A stretch of 64,000 bases of DNA from Rhodoferax koreense (lineage in GTDB: Bacteria; Pseudomonadota; Gammaproteobacteria; Burkholderiales; Burkholderiaceae_C). The notes under the pieces were generated by a model. The model was given only the letters and a program-made list of their open reading frames with translations, searched no databases and had not been told where the DNA came from. The DNA lies in NCBI RefSeq assembly GCF_001955695.1, contig NZ_CP019236.1, forward strand, positions 2,790,001 through 2,854,000. The letters run 5' to 3'. How positions within the stretch are numbered: position 1 is the first letter of the stretch; every line of letters starts with the position of its first letter. A program made the position numbers and the translations under genes. Of this stretch, positions 40,073-49,754 are shown one piece after another.

Positions 40073-40861
40073 CTACACCGGCACGGTGTAGTTCAGCGTC
40101 ATGCGCCCGCCGTCCACCACCACGATCTCGCCGGTGATGTAGCTCGCGCCGTCGCTGGCCAGCCAGGCCACGACTTCGGCGATCTCGCTGGGCTCGCCCA
40201 GGCGTTTCATCGGCGTGCGCATCATGATCTTGGCCTTGGCTTCCTCGCTGGTCAGCACGGCCTTGGCGGCGAGTTCGGTGGCGATGGTGCCGGGCGCCAC
40301 GGCGTTGACACGGATGTTCTTGTCGGCCAGGGCCAGCGCCATCACCCGCGTGAGCTGGTTGATGCCGCCCTTGCTCACGTTGTAGCTGGCGATGTTGGGG
40401 ATGGCCAGCACGCCGTTGACCGAGCTCATGTTGACGATGTTGCCGCCGCCGGCCTGGGCCATCACCCGCGCCGCGGCCTGGCCGAGCAGGAACGAACCCT
40501 TGACGTTGACGCGCAGCACGGCATCGAAGTCTTCCTCGGTCACGTCGAGGAAATCGGCCGCGCGGAAGATCCCGGCGTTGTTGACCAGGATGTCGATGCG
40601 GCCGTGCGCCTCAAGCGTGCGCGCCACCAGCGCATCGACCTGGGCCTTGTCGCCCACGTCGCAATGCACATAGATGCCACCGAGTTCCGCGGCCAGCGCC
40701 CGGCCCTCGGCATCGAGCACGTCGGCCAGCACGACCTTGGCGCCTTCGCGCGCGAAACGCCGCGCGCAGGCTTCTCCGATGCCGCGCGCGGCGCCGGTGA
40801 CGATGACGCTCTTGCCGGCGAGGCCGAGCGTGATGGCGGTGTTGTTCAAAGCTGTGTTCAT
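40073..40861 (-). CDS. Short-chain dehydrogenase/reductase of the sugar-acid operon
   Basis: A 262-residue classical SDR with TGAARGIG, NNAGIF, catalytic Ser in NMSSVNG and YNVSK. It is the last gene of the long minus-strand operon headed by the GntR regulator, 13 bases after dgoA. It resembles sugar and galactose dehydrogenases that make the lactone or hexonate feeding the downstream enzymes. The substrate is an inference from context. Confidence 0.88.
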   Translation of the reverse strand: MNTALNNTAITLGLAGKSVIVTGAARGIGEACARRFAREGAKVVLADVLDAEGRALAAELGGIYVHCDVGDKAQVDALVARTLEAHGRIDILVNNAGIFRAADFLDVTEEDFDAVLRVNVKGSFLLGQAAARVMAQAGGGNIVNMSSVNGVLAIPNIASYNVSKGGINQLTRVMALALADKNIRVNAVAPGTIATELAAKAVLTSEEAKAKIMMRTPMKRLGEPSEIAEVVAWLASDGASYITGEIVVVDGGRMTLNYTVPV

Positions 40862-40874
40862 GGTGTTTTTGGCC

Positions 40875-41513
40875 TCAGGCGCTGATGGTGCCTGCGTAGG
40901 CTGCTACGAATTCTGAAGCATCCTGGCCGACGGCGGCCGCGGACTTGCCGGGCTTGTACAGCGCCGACCCGATGCCGAAGCCATGCGCGCCCGCGGCCTT
41001 CCAGCTCGCCATGTTGCCGGGGGTGACACCACCGACCGGCAGCAGCAGCGTGCCCCTGGGCAACACCGCCAGCAGCGCCTTGGCCGCGCCGGGCGAGGCC
41101 ATTTCCGCCGGAAACAGCTTCAGGCCGTGGGCGCCCGCGGCGAGCGCGCCGAAGGCTTCGGTCGGCGTGAAGATGCCCGGCAGGCAGACCATGCCGAGCT
41201 TGACCGCCTCCTGGATCACCTCGGCATTGAAATTGGGCGAGACGATGAGTTCGCCACCGGCGGCATGCACTTCGCGCACCTGCGCCGGCGTCAGCACCGT
41301 GCCGGCGCCGACCAGCGCCTGCGGGTATTTCGCGGCCAGCAGGCCGATGCTTTCCAGCGGGCGCGGCGAGTTCAGCGGCACTTCGAGCAACAGAATGCCT
41401 GCGCCGACGAGGGCTTCGCCAACGGCTGGCGCCTCCTCGGGCGTCAGGCCGCGCAGGATCGCGACCAGCGGCAGTGTTTTGAAGTTGCCTGCGAATTTTT
41501 CGATGGGTGACAT
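40875..41513 (-). CDS. dgoA: 2-dehydro-3-deoxy-6-phosphogalactonate aldolase
   Basis: A 212-residue class I aldolase close to DgoA: LPLVAILRGLTPEEA, EVPLNSPRPLESI, GAGTVLTPAQV, Schiff-base Lys in GLKLFPAEM and the phosphate loop PVGGVTPGNMASW. It cleaves KDPGal to pyruvate and glyceraldehyde-3-phosphate. It is distinct in sequence from the eda gene at 25.6 kb, which has FCPTGGVT in place of PVGGVTP. It sits 11 bases after dgoK, its expected partner. Confidence 0.9.
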   Translation of the reverse strand: MSPIEKFAGNFKTLPLVAILRGLTPEEAPAVGEALVGAGILLLEVPLNSPRPLESIGLLAAKYPQALVGAGTVLTPAQVREVHAAGGELIVSPNFNAEVIQEAVKLGMVCLPGIFTPTEAFGALAAGAHGLKLFPAEMASPGAAKALLAVLPRGTLLLPVGGVTPGNMASWKAAGAHGFGIGSALYKPGKSAAAVGQDASEFVAAYAGTISA

Positions 41514-41524
41514 GTTTTTCAATC

Positions 41525-42463
41525 CTAGGTGATGGCTTGGGCCAGGGCGCGGAGGCCAGCCCAGGTGGCTTCGGAGCCGAGTGCGCGGCTGGCGACGCCT
41601 TGGTGGCCGAGCGCCTGCGCGTAACGGCGCGTGAGGTTGGCCGAGCCGATCAGCACGACCTCGGTGTTGGCGTGCAGCGTCGAGGCGGTGTTGGCGCGCA
41701 GTTCCTCGCCGATCACCAGGCCCGAGAGATAACTGGCGAGCGGCCCGGCCTCCATGCGGCCGAACAACGACAGCGTGCGGGCGCTGAACGCATGGTGCAG
41801 CAGCCCGCTGTTGCCTTGGTCCTGGCCTTGCGCCTGGGCCAGTCCCTGGGCAAAGGCGGCATCGTCGAACGGCGCGTCGGCGGCGATGGTCCGGGACAGG
41901 ATCGAATGCTGGCTCAGCAGCGCATAGACCTCGCCGGTCATGAAGGTCCTGAAGCCGGTGATGCGGCCGTGCTGCACGGTCGCCCATTTGCTGTGGGTGC
42001 CGGGCAGCACGAAGATGCCGTCGCGCAAACCCGCGAGCTGCATGGCGCCGAAGATCTGTACCTCTTCGCCGCGCATCACGTCGGGCACGGCAGGCAAGCC
42101 TGCGCAGGTGTGCTCGCAGCTCAGGCCCGGCACCATGGCGATGCGCCAGCCCCTGGGCGGCGCCGCGATCCAGGCGAGTTGGTCCGCGACCTCGGCGAAG
42201 CCGGCCGGGCAGGCGCAGTAGGGCGCTTCCATCCAGCCCTGGCGGCTGCCGGCCATGCCCGAGACCAGGCACAGGCCGCTGCTGCGCGCCAGCCAGTCGC
42301 CGAAACATGCCTCGAACACCGCCGGGAACTCACCTGGCGCCACCGTCATGATGCCGCGGGAGAACGGCCTTTCCTCGATGACCGCGCCGTCGGCATCGAG
42401 CAGCGCACCGCGCAGCGAAGACGTGCCCCAGTCGACCGCGACCAGCGATGCCGACGCGCTCAC
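41525..42463 (-). CDS. dgoK: 2-dehydro-3-deoxygalactonokinase
   Basis: A 312-residue kinase of the DgoK group: VAVDWGTSSLRGALLD phosphate-1 loop, SGMAGSRQGWMEAPY, PGLSCEHTC, DVMRGEEVQIFGA and VLPGTHSKWA. It phosphorylates 2-keto-3-deoxygalactonate for DgoA. The GTG start at 42463 overlaps the TGA of kdgK by the GTGA arrangement. Having a second, PfkB-type keto-deoxy-sugar kinase right beside it suggests that two C4 epimers are handled. Confidence 0.92.
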   Translation of the reverse strand: MSASASLVAVDWGTSSLRGALLDADGAVIEERPFSRGIMTVAPGEFPAVFEACFGDWLARSSGLCLVSGMAGSRQGWMEAPYCACPAGFAEVADQLAWIAAPPRGWRIAMVPGLSCEHTCAGLPAVPDVMRGEEVQIFGAMQLAGLRDGIFVLPGTHSKWATVQHGRITGFRTFMTGEVYALLSQHSILSRTIAADAPFDDAAFAQGLAQAQGQDQGNSGLLHHAFSARTLSLFGRMEAGPLASYLSGLVIGEELRANTASTLHANTEVVLIGSANLTRRYAQALGHQGVASRALGSEATWAGLRALAQAIT

Positions 42464-43398
42464 AGCATGGCCTCGACCTCGGCCTGGCGTGGCAGCGGTG
42501 CCACGGCGCCGAAGCCTTGCACGGCGATGGCTGCGGCCGCATTGGCATAACGCGCGGCCTGCACGACCGGCGTGCCCTTGGCCAGTTGCGCGAGCAGGTT
42601 GCCGCAGAAGCAGTCGCCGGCGCCGGTGGCATCGACCAGCTGGACCTTGTGGCCCGGAATGCGTTCGCGCTTGTTCGCCGCGCCGATGCCCTGGCTGATC
42701 AGCGCGCCTTCGGGGCCGAGCTTGAGCACCACGGTGGGTGCGCCGAGCGAATGGCCCCAGTCGGCCACCTCGTCCGGGTCGCTGATGCCCACCAGCGCCG
42801 TCACGTCCTCCAGGCTGGGAAGGAACACGTCGCACAGCGACACGGCCAGGGCCATGCAGGCGCGCGCGCGGTCCAGCGGCCACAGCTTGAGGCGCAGGTT
42901 GGAGTCGAACGAAACCAGCGTGCCGGCTTCGCGCGCGACCCGCATGGCGGCGAAGGCGGTGTCGCAGGCGTTCGGTGAAATCGCCAGCGAGATGCCCGAC
43001 AGATGCAGCACGCGCGCGGCGGCAATGGTGTCGGCCACGCCGGCCTGCAGCCACTGCGGTGTCATGCGGCTGGCGGCCGAGCCGGCACGCAGGTAGCTGA
43101 ATTCGTGACCGTTCTGGCCGTGGGTCACGAAATAGATGCCGGTCGGATGGGCCGCGTCGCGTTCGACCAGCGCCGTGCTCACGTTTTCACCGGCCCACAG
43201 GTCGATGAGCGCATTGCCGAAGGTGTCGGCGCCCACACGCGTCAGATAAGCGGTCTTCACGCCGGCCCGCGCTGCGGCAATGACGGCGTTGCTGGTGTCG
43301 CCGCCGAAGCCCTGCAGGTACTGCGGCTGGCCGGGATGCGTCTGGTTGAATTCGACCATCGCCTCACCGAGGGCGACGACGTCAATTGTTTTGTTCAT
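42460..43398 (-). CDS. kdgK: PfkB-family sugar kinase, probable 2-dehydro-3-deoxygluconokinase
   Basis: A 312-residue ribokinase-fold enzyme with ALGEAMVEFNQ, QGFGGDTSNAVIAAARAG, VGADTFGNAL and the ATP/anion-hole motif VDATGAGDCFCGNLL. The N-terminal MVEFN and GGDTSN motifs match KdgK. It phosphorylates KDG to KDPG, which Eda (25.6 kb) can cleave. It is coupled to dgoK by a 4-base overlap. The substrate is strongly suggested by ManD next to it. Confidence 0.88.
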   Translation of the reverse strand: MNKTIDVVALGEAMVEFNQTHPGQPQYLQGFGGDTSNAVIAAARAGVKTAYLTRVGADTFGNALIDLWAGENVSTALVERDAAHPTGIYFVTHGQNGHEFSYLRAGSAASRMTPQWLQAGVADTIAAARVLHLSGISLAISPNACDTAFAAMRVAREAGTLVSFDSNLRLKLWPLDRARACMALAVSLCDVFLPSLEDVTALVGISDPDEVADWGHSLGAPTVVLKLGPEGALISQGIGAANKRERIPGHKVQLVDATGAGDCFCGNLLAQLAKGTPVVQAARYANAAAAIAVQGFGAVAPLPRQAEVEAML

Positions 43399-43481
43399 GG
43401 ACGGAAAAGGTGTTGGAGCGTGGATGGAACAACCGGAATGCTATTACACCCGCGCCCCGATTCGGAACCTTCCCGTCAAAA

Positions 43482-43634
43482 GTGCTTCGACAAGCTCAGC
43501 ACGAACGGCGGGGGGAGCGGCAGAACAACGGTAACGGCGCGCCCCGTCTTATTCCAGAACGCCGCGGAACCGGCTCCGCCGGGCCGCCAGCGTTGCCCCC
43601 TGCAAGCCTGTCCTGAGCCTGTCGAAGGAGGGGT
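43482..43634. repeat. Repeat cluster between manD and kdgK
   Basis: A half-element of the CTTCGACAAGCTCAGC family (43482-43511) and a second of opposite sense (43608-43634) flank a reverse-strand copy of the CAGCGGCCCGGCG ... TTCCGCGG repeat also present at 20.0 and 54.26 kb. They occupy the 275-base gap inside the sugar-acid operon and may terminate or stabilise part of the transcript. Confidence 0.85.
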
Positions 43635-43673
43635 GGGCGCGACACGCAGTGCGCAACCTGGGGGTGTGCCCGG

Positions 43674-44888
43674 TCACCAGTTCCATAGCGTCCCGTCGTG
43701 CTGCAGCCGGTTCACCGGCAGGTATTTGCGCTCGTACGGGTACTTGGCGGCCAGCTTCTCGTCGATGTCCACGCCGTGGCCGATCGCGTCACCGGGGTGG
43801 AGCATGCCCTGTTCGAAGGTGTAGGCATGGGGAAACACCGCGTCGGTTTCCTCGGTGTGCTTCATGTATTCCTGGATGCCGAAATTCGGCACCCACATGT
43901 CGAAGTGCAGGGCCGCACCCATGCACACCGGCGAGAGATCGGTGGCGCCGTGGCAGCCGGTGCGCACCTGGTGCATCGACGCCAGGTCGGCGATGCGGCG
44001 CAGGTGGGTGATGCCGCCGGCATGCACCACCGTGGCGCGGATGTAGTCGATCAACTGGTTCTGGATCAAATCCTTGCAGTCCCAGATGCTGTTGAAGATT
44101 TCGCCCACCGCGATCGGCGTGGTGGTGTGCTGGCGGATGAGCTTGAAGGCGTCCTGGTTTTCGGCGGGCGTCGGGTCCTCGATCCAGAACAGGTTGTAGG
44201 GCTCGAGCGATTTGCCCAGGCGCGCGGCTTCGATCGGCGTCAGCCGGTGGTGCACGTCGTGCAACAGGTGGTGTTCGAAGCCGAGTTTTTCGCGCACACG
44301 CTCGAACAGCTTGGGTGCGAACTGCAGGTATTTTTCGGTGGACCAGTCGTGTTCGCCGGGCAGGCTGGCATCGGCCGGGTCGTAGACCTTGGCGCCGGCC
44401 TGGCCGATACCGTAGACCTTGTCCAGGCCCGGCACGCCGCTTTGCGCGCGGATCGCCTTGTAGCCCATGTCGGCGTAACGCAGCACCTCGTCCACCGTGT
44501 GCTCGATGTCGCTGCCGTTGGCGTGGCCATACACCATCACGCCGGTGCGGCTCTTGCCGCCGAGCAACTGGTACAGCGGCATGTTCGCGGCCTTGGCCTT
44601 GATGTCCCACAACGCAGTATCCACCGCCGCGATGGCGCTCATCGTCACCGGGCCGCGGCGCCAGTAGGCGCCCTTGTACAGGTACTGCCAGATGTCTTCG
44701 ATCTGGTGCGCGTCACGGCCGATGAGGCAGGGGACGACATGTTCCGTGAGGTAGGCGGCCACGGCGAGTTCTCGGCCATTGAGGGTGGCGTCGCCGATAC
44801 CGGTGAGGCCTTCGTCGGTCTCGATTTTCAGCGTGACGAAGTTGCGGCCGGGGCTGCAGACGATGACGCGGGCGTTGGTGATTTTCAT
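43674..44888 (-). CDS. manD: D-mannonate dehydratase, enolase superfamily (ManD/RspA type)
   Basis: A 404-residue enzyme, the normal length for ManD, dehydrating D-mannonate to 2-keto-3-deoxygluconate. Key residues fit the family: Tyr159 (KVYG), Asp211 and His213 in LLHDVHHRL, metal ligands Glu237 (WIEDPTP) and Glu263 (VGEIFNS), and [12 protein letters not shown] near the C-terminus. Some ManD proteins also act slowly on gluconate or serve unknown roles, so the exact acid is not certain. It lies between the ABC importer and the repeat before kdgK. Confidence 0.92.
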   Translation of the reverse strand: MKITNARVIVCSPGRNFVTLKIETDEGLTGIGDATLNGRELAVAAYLTEHVVPCLIGRDAHQIEDIWQYLYKGAYWRRGPVTMSAIAAVDTALWDIKAKAANMPLYQLLGGKSRTGVMVYGHANGSDIEHTVDEVLRYADMGYKAIRAQSGVPGLDKVYGIGQAGAKVYDPADASLPGEHDWSTEKYLQFAPKLFERVREKLGFEHHLLHDVHHRLTPIEAARLGKSLEPYNLFWIEDPTPAENQDAFKLIRQHTTTPIAVGEIFNSIWDCKDLIQNQLIDYIRATVVHAGGITHLRRIADLASMHQVRTGCHGATDLSPVCMGAALHFDMWVPNFGIQEYMKHTEETDAVFPHAYTFEQGMLHPGDAIGHGVDIDEKLAAKYPYERKYLPVNRLQHDGTLWNW

Positions 44889-44925
44889 GGGGATCCGGGG
44901 TAGGGGATGCAGGGTACGGGCCGTT

Positions 44926-45714
44926 TCAGCCATTCCAGCCCAGGTGGCCGAGGAAGTCGCGTGTACGTGTCTTGGTCGGGTTGTCGAAGATCTGCGTCGG
45001 CGGGCCTTCTTCGAGGATGGCGCCGTTCTCGAACACCACCACCCAGTTGGCCACACGCTGCGCGAAACTCATCTCGTGGGTGACGACGATCATGGTCATG
45101 CCTTCCAGGGCCAGCTTTTTCATGATGTCCAGCACTTCGCCCACGGTTTCCGGGTCGAGCGCCGAGGTCGGCTCGTCGAACAACATGACCTCCGGCTCCA
45201 TGGCCAGTGCGCGGGCGATGGCCACACGCTGCTGCTGGCCGCCCGAAAGGTTGGCCGGGAAGTTGCCGGCCTTGGTGGCCAGACCCACCTTCTCGAGCAG
45301 CGCCATGGCGCGGACCCGGGCGTCGGCCTCGTTCATGCCGAGCACCGTGATCGGGCCCATGGCCACGTTGTCCAAAGCCGACTTGTGCGGGAACAACTCG
45401 AAGCTCTGGAACACCATGCCCATGCGCTGGCGCACCTTGCGCACCTCGGATTCCTGGGTGGGCAGGGCGACGCCATCCAGCAGCACGCGGCCGCCATTCA
45501 GGGTCTCCAGTGCATTGGTGCAACGCAGCAGGGTGGATTTGCCCGAGCCCGACGGCCCGATCAGGCACATCACCTCGCCCTTGTTGACCTGCAGCGAGAC
45601 ACCGTTGAGCGCCACGAAGTCGCCGTACATCTTGCGCACGTTCTCGTAGACCAGCACCGGTGGCTGGTCCGCGCCCTTGCGGGGCTGGTGGGTGGTGGGG
45701 ATGGCAGCATTCAT
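44926..45714 (-). CDS. PAAT-type ABC transporter ATPase of the sugar-acid operon
   Basis: A 262-residue subunit with Walker [23 protein letters not shown]-loop, LSGGQQQR signature, [12 protein letters not shown] and the switch His in [12 protein letters not shown] 45714 overlaps the stop of the preceding permease (ATGA). It completes an importer with the two permeases at 45.7-47.0 kb and the two binding proteins at 47.1-48.9 kb. Confidence 0.93.
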   Translation of the reverse strand: MNAAIPTTHQPRKGADQPPVLVYENVRKMYGDFVALNGVSLQVNKGEVMCLIGPSGSGKSTLLRCTNALETLNGGRVLLDGVALPTQESEVRKVRQRMGMVFQSFELFPHKSALDNVAMGPITVLGMNEADARVRAMALLEKVGLATKAGNFPANLSGGQQQRVAIARALAMEPEVMLFDEPTSALDPETVGEVLDIMKKLALEGMTMIVVTHEMSFAQRVANWVVVFENGAILEEGPPTQIFDNPTKTRTRDFLGHLGWNG

Positions 45715-46370
45715 TCCTTGACTCCGTATTTCTTGTGGATCCAGTCGACCAGCTTGGCTTGCGGATAACCCATGAGCCAGTAGAGCGCCGCCATGGCGGT
45801 GAGCATTTCCAGCACACGGAAGGTCTGCGCGCGGATCTGCATCGACGTGTAGGCGAGTTCGCCGACGGCGATCACCGAGACCAGCGAGGTGTCCTTGAAC
45901 AGCGAGATCCAGGTGCTGGCGATCACCGGCAGGATGCGCCGCGCCGCCTGCGGAATCACCACCTTGAACATCGCCTGGCGGCGCGACATGCCCATGGCCA
46001 GCGCGGCTTCCATCTGCCCCTTGCGGATCGAGTTGATGCCGGCGCGAAAGGTCTCGGCGTTGTAGGCTGAGACGTTCAGCACCAGGGCCACCAGGGCCGT
46101 GGTCAGGGCCGAGAACTGCACGTCGAACGCGATCGGCATCACGTAGAAGGCCCAGTAGATCACCAGGATCAGCGGCAGGTTGCGGAAGAACTCCACGAAC
46201 CACAGCGAGGCCGTGCTCAGCAGCTTGTTCGACGAGAGCCGCATCAGCGCGAGGAGGATGCCGCCGGGCACGGCCAACGCCATGGTGGCGACGGTGAGCC
46301 CGATCGTGAGCCCCACACCTTCCATGAGGACCTGGCGGTTGGTCCAGACCACATTCCAATCTAAATTCAT
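45711..46370 (-). CDS. PAAT-family ABC permease B
   Basis: A 219-residue inner-membrane permease with [19 protein letters not shown] and the EAA loop [20 protein letters not shown]. It overlaps the preceding permease and following ATPase genes by ATGA on each side, so the three are tightly coupled. Confidence 0.92.
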   Translation of the reverse strand: MNLDWNVVWTNRQVLMEGVGLTIGLTVATMALAVPGGILLALMRLSSNKLLSTASLWFVEFFRNLPLILVIYWAFYVMPIAFDVQFSALTTALVALVLNVSAYNAETFRAGINSIRKGQMEAALAMGMSRRQAMFKVVIPQAARRILPVIASTWISLFKDTSLVSVIAVGELAYTSMQIRAQTFRVLEMLTAMAALYWLMGYPQAKLVDWIHKKYGVKE

Positions 46371-47032
46371 GACCGCCCCAGGTGTGCGAGCCGCTGATAC
46401 AGCCGGTCGACGACACGCGTCACCGGAAACAGCAGCAGGAAATAAAGCACCATCACCGCGGTGAAGACTTCCACCGGGCGATAGCTCTGGCCGGCCACGG
46501 TCTCGGCGCGGTGCATGAGCTCCGGCACGGCGATCACGGTGGCGATGGCGGTGTCCTTGATGGCCATGGTCAGCACCGAGCCGAAGGCCGGCAGCATGCG
46601 GATGGTGGCCTGCGGTAGCACGATCTTGCGCAGGATCTGGGCGCGCGACATGCCCAGCGCCAGGCCGGCCCGGGTCTGGCCCGGGCGGATCGACTCGATG
46701 CCGGCGCGGATGATTTCCGCCGCATAGGCCGCGATGTGCAGCGTGAGGCCGACCAGCGCCGCCCAGAAAGGCGGAAAGGTCACGCCGGCGAGAATCGGGA
46801 ACGCGAAGTAGATCCACACCAGCACCACCAGCACCGGAATCGAGCGCATGGTGTCCACATAGAACACCAGCAGCGGTTTGAGCCAGCGCGGCCCGTACAG
46901 GCGTAGCAGCGCGATCACCAGCCCGGCGAGGATGCTGGTGATGGCGCTGATCACGCTCAGCGCAATGGTCACGCCGAAGCCGCTGGCGAAGAAGCGCCAG
47001 TTGTCGATCAGCGGGGAAAAGTCGACATCCAT
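46367..47032 (-). CDS. PAAT-family ABC permease A
   Basis: A 221-residue inner-membrane permease with [20 protein letters not shown] and the loop [20 protein letters not shown]. It follows the binding-protein gene after 40 bases. It pairs with permease B to form the channel. Confidence 0.92.
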   Translation of the reverse strand: MDVDFSPLIDNWRFFASGFGVTIALSVISAITSILAGLVIALLRLYGPRWLKPLLVFYVDTMRSIPVLVVLVWIYFAFPILAGVTFPPFWAALVGLTLHIAAYAAEIIRAGIESIRPGQTRAGLALGMSRAQILRKIVLPQATIRMLPAFGSVLTMAIKDTAIATVIAVPELMHRAETVAGQSYRPVEVFTAVMVLYFLLLFPVTRVVDRLYQRLAHLGRS

Positions 47033-47072
47033 GCCGTGTGCGTCCGTTCAGTGGGGCGTTTGCCGGTTCGGC

Positions 47073-47921
47073 TTACTTCAGGTTCTGCGTCATGCGCACC
47101 TCTTCGGCCGCGAGTGCCGGCTGCATGCGTTTTTCGACCTCGCGCAGCCAGTCCAGATAGACCTGCTCGTTCTTGTTCACACCCATGCCGGTCTTGATCT
47201 CGAAAATCTTGCTGTCCTGGCAGTTGTTTTCCTTGGGGAACACCGCCAGGCCCTTGACCTTCTTGCTGATGTTGGGCCAGAGCATGCGGTTCAGCGGCGC
47301 CACGTCGGAGCGGCCGGCCAGTACTTCTTCGATCGGGGCGACCGAACCCGAATTGGTCACGCCGCGCAGCTTGGCGTTGGGAAAGGTTTCGCGCACCATC
47401 GGCTCTTCACCCGCGCCTGAAAAATAGGCCATGGTGATCTCGGGCTTGTTGAACTCCTCCAGCGTCTTCACATTGGTGAACTTGGGGTTGTCCGCGCGGC
47501 CGAACATGCACACGCCGGTGCTGGAGAAGGTCACGAAATCGATGATCTTGGCGCGTTCCGCGTTCTGGTTCAGCGGGCCGATCATGATGTCCATCTGGTT
47601 GGCGATCAGCGACGGCACCTTCGTTTCGTGGCTCACCGGCACGGGTTCGATCTTCACGCCGAGCAGCTTGGCGAATTCCTTGCCGAGCAACCAGGAAGGG
47701 CCGGACCAGGGATCGCCTTCGCCGGTGGTGTTCTGTGCGAGCCAGGGCGGGTTGTTGACCACGCCGACGCGCAGCACGCCGGCCTTGCGGATCGCGTCGA
47801 TGCGGGGGCTGGCGCCCGGAGGCGGCGGGGTCTGCGCCAGGGCGGCGAAAGAAGCGGTCGCCAAGACGGCAGCCGCGGCGATGATTTTGGCCGCGCCAAG
47901 GCGGGCAGCATTCTTATGCAT
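47073..47921 (-). CDS. Family-3 periplasmic binding protein, copy 1
   Basis: A 282-residue secreted receptor: signal peptide ending ASFAALAQ, then PPPPGASPRIDAIRKAGVL and the domain opening RVGVVNNPPWLAQNTTG. Conserved cysteines lie in GVCMFGRA and NNCQDSK, possibly a disulfide. It is clearly paralogous to the next gene upstream, sharing the segments VSHETKVP and NQ.DI throughout. ATG 47921 has GGAG 8 bases upstream. Substrate presumably a sugar acid, from the ManD/Kdg neighbours. Confidence 0.9.
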   Translation of the reverse strand: MHKNAARLGAAKIIAAAAVLATASFAALAQTPPPPGASPRIDAIRKAGVLRVGVVNNPPWLAQNTTGEGDPWSGPSWLLGKEFAKLLGVKIEPVPVSHETKVPSLIANQMDIMIGPLNQNAERAKIIDFVTFSSTGVCMFGRADNPKFTNVKTLEEFNKPEITMAYFSGAGEEPMVRETFPNAKLRGVTNSGSVAPIEEVLAGRSDVAPLNRMLWPNISKKVKGLAVFPKENNCQDSKIFEIKTGMGVNKNEQVYLDWLREVEKRMQPALAAEEVRMTQNLK

Positions 47922-47974
47922 GATTTGTCTCCGGTGGATGGGGAATTCGGGAAGCCTTCGCGGTCCCGCGCCGC

Positions 47975-47995
47975 GGATCACGCCGTGCGTGATCC
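47975..47995. repeat. Perfect intercistronic hairpin between the two binding-protein genes
   Basis: GGATCACG and CGTGATCC pair perfectly around CCGTG in the 82-base gap. There is no T-run downstream on the minus strand. Such hairpins after a binding-protein gene often protect the upstream message from exonucleases, raising receptor output relative to the membrane parts. That role is inferred. Confidence 0.7.
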
Positions 47996-48003
47996 CGTTG
48001 GGG

Positions 48004-48852
48004 TCACTTCATGTTTTCGACGATGCGTTTTTCGTCGGCCGTCAGCGTGGCCTGCATCGTCTTTTCCACCTGGCGCAACCAGTCGAGGTAGGCCGGTTGG
48101 TTCTTGTCGATGGCCAGGCCGACCGGCGAAGCCTTCTCCTGGCTGTCCTGGCAGTTGTTGTCCTTCGGATAGACCACCAGGCCCTTGACCTTCTGGTTCA
48201 GGTTGACCCAGGGCACGCGGTTGATGGGGGCCGCATCGGCGCGTTTGGCCATGATCTCTTCCACCGGCGCGGTGGCGCCGGAGCTGGCCACGGCGCGCAG
48301 CTTGGCCTTGGGGAAACGCTCCTTCACCCAGTTTTCCTCGGCGCCGCCGGTGAAGTAGGCGATGGTGATGTCGGGGCTGTTGAGATCGTCCACCGAATTG
48401 ATCTTGGCGAGCTTGTCGTTGCCCGCGCGGCCGAACATGCAGACACTGGTCTTCGAGTAGATGACGAAATCGACCACCTTCAGCCGCTCGGGCGTCTCGC
48501 CCAGCGGGCTGATCGTCATGTCGACCTGGTTGGCCGCGAGCACCGGCACCTTGGTCTCGTGCGACACCGCCACCGGGCGTAGCTTCACGCCGAGCAGCCG
48601 GGCGTATTCGGTGGCCAGCAGCCAGGCCGGGCCATCCCAGGCGGCGCCGTTGCCGGTGGTGTTTTCATTGAGCCAGGGCGCGTTCTGCAGCACGCCGACA
48701 CGCAGCTCGCCGGCCTTGCGGATGGCGTCGATGCGCGGGCTGGCACCCGGCGCGGGCGGGGCCTGCGCCAACAGCGCGGAACTGCCGGCGGCCAGCAGCA
48801 GGCCAGTGAGCCAGCGGCGGGCGAGGGCTGAGTGTCGGGGCTTCAAAGTCAT
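48004..48852 (-). CDS. Family-3 periplasmic binding protein, copy 2
   Basis: A 282-residue paralogue of the neighbouring receptor with the same length: signal peptide (ARRWLTGLLLAAGSSALLAQ), then APGASPRIDAIRKAGELRVG, PWLNENTTGNG, VSHETKVPVLAAN and the same two Cys sites (SVCMFGRA, NNCQDS). AAGGAG precedes ATG 48852 at good spacing. The two copies probably share the same permease and ATPase, with different ligands or affinities. Confidence 0.9.
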   Translation of the reverse strand: MTLKPRHSALARRWLTGLLLAAGSSALLAQAPPAPGASPRIDAIRKAGELRVGVLQNAPWLNENTTGNGAAWDGPAWLLATEYARLLGVKLRPVAVSHETKVPVLAANQVDMTISPLGETPERLKVVDFVIYSKTSVCMFGRAGNDKLAKINSVDDLNSPDITIAYFTGGAEENWVKERFPKAKLRAVASSGATAPVEEIMAKRADAAPINRVPWVNLNQKVKGLVVYPKDNNCQDSQEKASPVGLAIDKNQPAYLDWLRQVEKTMQATLTADEKRIVENMK

Positions 48853-48905
48853 GTCGTCTCCTTGGTGTTTCTCGGGTCGTCTGTGAATGAAGGGCCTGCA
48901 GCGCT

Positions 48906-49643
48906 TCAGCGCCAGGCCTGGGCGAATTCGCCGATCACCCGCTCCAGATGGGCACGCATGGCGCCACGCGCGGCCACCGGATCGCGTGCCAGCAGCGCCT
49001 TGAAGATGCGCTGGTGGTCGGCATGCGAGGCGAGCCGCAGTTCCGGCGTGTGGAAGTGGTGTTCGATCTTGGTCCACACCGGCCCCTTGGATTGGGCCCA
49101 CATCGCGGTCACCATCTGCAGCAGCACGCTGTTGCCTGTGGATTCGGCGATTCGCAGGTGGAACAACTGGTCGGCGGCCTCGTTGGCTTCCTTGTCGTCG
49201 ATGTGTTCGCGCATGTCGGCGAGCGCGGAGAAGATGCGGTCCAGGTCGCCGTCCTTGCGTGTTTCGGCGGCCAGCGAGGCGATCTCGGATTCGATCAGGC
49301 AGCGTGCGCGTAGCAATTCGAACGGCCCCGGTTCGGCGGCCGGCATGAAACCAGGAAAGGCCACCGGTGCCGACGGCGCCTGCGTGACGTAGATCCCGGA
49401 GCCGCCGCGCACTTCCACCACGCCTTGCAGTTCGAGCGCAATGGTGGCTTCGCGCACGGAGGTGCGGCTCACGTCGAAGCGTTCCGCCAGCGCACGTTCG
49501 GAAGGCAGGCGCTCGCCGACCTTGAATTCCCCCTGCGCGATCAGCGTCAGCAACTGGGCCGCCAGTCGCTGGTAGGAACGGTCGGCCGCGGGTTTGGGTG
49601 CGCTTTCGGGGCCGTCGCCGGGTTGAATCAGATGAAGTGCCAT
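48906..49643 (-). CDS. FadR-subfamily GntR regulator
   Basis: A 245-residue regulator with an N-terminal winged helix (GEFKVGERLPSERALAERFDVSRTSVREATIALELQG) and a C-terminal FCD helical ligand domain (RCLIESEIASLAA, metal-type residues in FHLRIAE and HADHQRIFKAL). It resembles UxuR/ExuR in gene neighbourhood. It heads the operon running to 40.07 kb and is divergent from the fructuronate-reductase-like gene. ATG 49643 (MALHLIQPG) is preferred, as the upstream frame reads through the operator region. Confidence 0.92.
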   Translation of the reverse strand: MALHLIQPGDGPESAPKPAADRSYQRLAAQLLTLIAQGEFKVGERLPSERALAERFDVSRTSVREATIALELQGVVEVRGGSGIYVTQAPSAPVAFPGFMPAAEPGPFELLRARCLIESEIASLAAETRKDGDLDRIFSALADMREHIDDKEANEAADQLFHLRIAESTGNSVLLQMVTAMWAQSKGPVWTKIEHHFHTPELRLASHADHQRIFKALLARDPVAARGAMRAHLERVIGEFAQAWR

Positions 49644-49659
49644 GGTGCGGTCAAAGTGG

Positions 49660-49742
49660 TTGGACCAAATATTAATTGGTGAACCAATATTCACCATAGT
49701 GGTTTACCATGACTCGCAATTGGTTGGTCCAGTTGTCCAATC
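49660..49742. promoter_or_regulatory. UxuR/ExuR-like operator cluster between GntR and dehydrogenase genes
   Basis: The gap has ATTGGTGAACCAAT (49675-49688), a perfect palindrome matching the core of the E. coli ExuR/UxuR site AAATTGGTATACCAATTT. Nearby are TTGGACCAA (49660-49668) and a degenerate repeat with TTGGTCCA (about 49719-49742). Three related sites could let the GntR protein control both directions. Confidence 0.7.
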
Positions 49743-49754
49743 GTGGCTTTGCAC

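Noticed and set aside
40875..41513. Second KDPG aldolase (eda) instead of dgoA
   Set aside because: The LPLVAILRG start, PLNSP and PVGGVTPGNMASW motifs follow DgoA, and the neighbour is DgoK. Some overlap in substrate with Eda cannot be excluded.
43399..43673. CRISPR-like or insertion-sequence remnant
   Set aside because: The repeats are few, of unequal spacing and palindromic, with no transposase or spacers of even length. They belong to the dispersed REP-like families.
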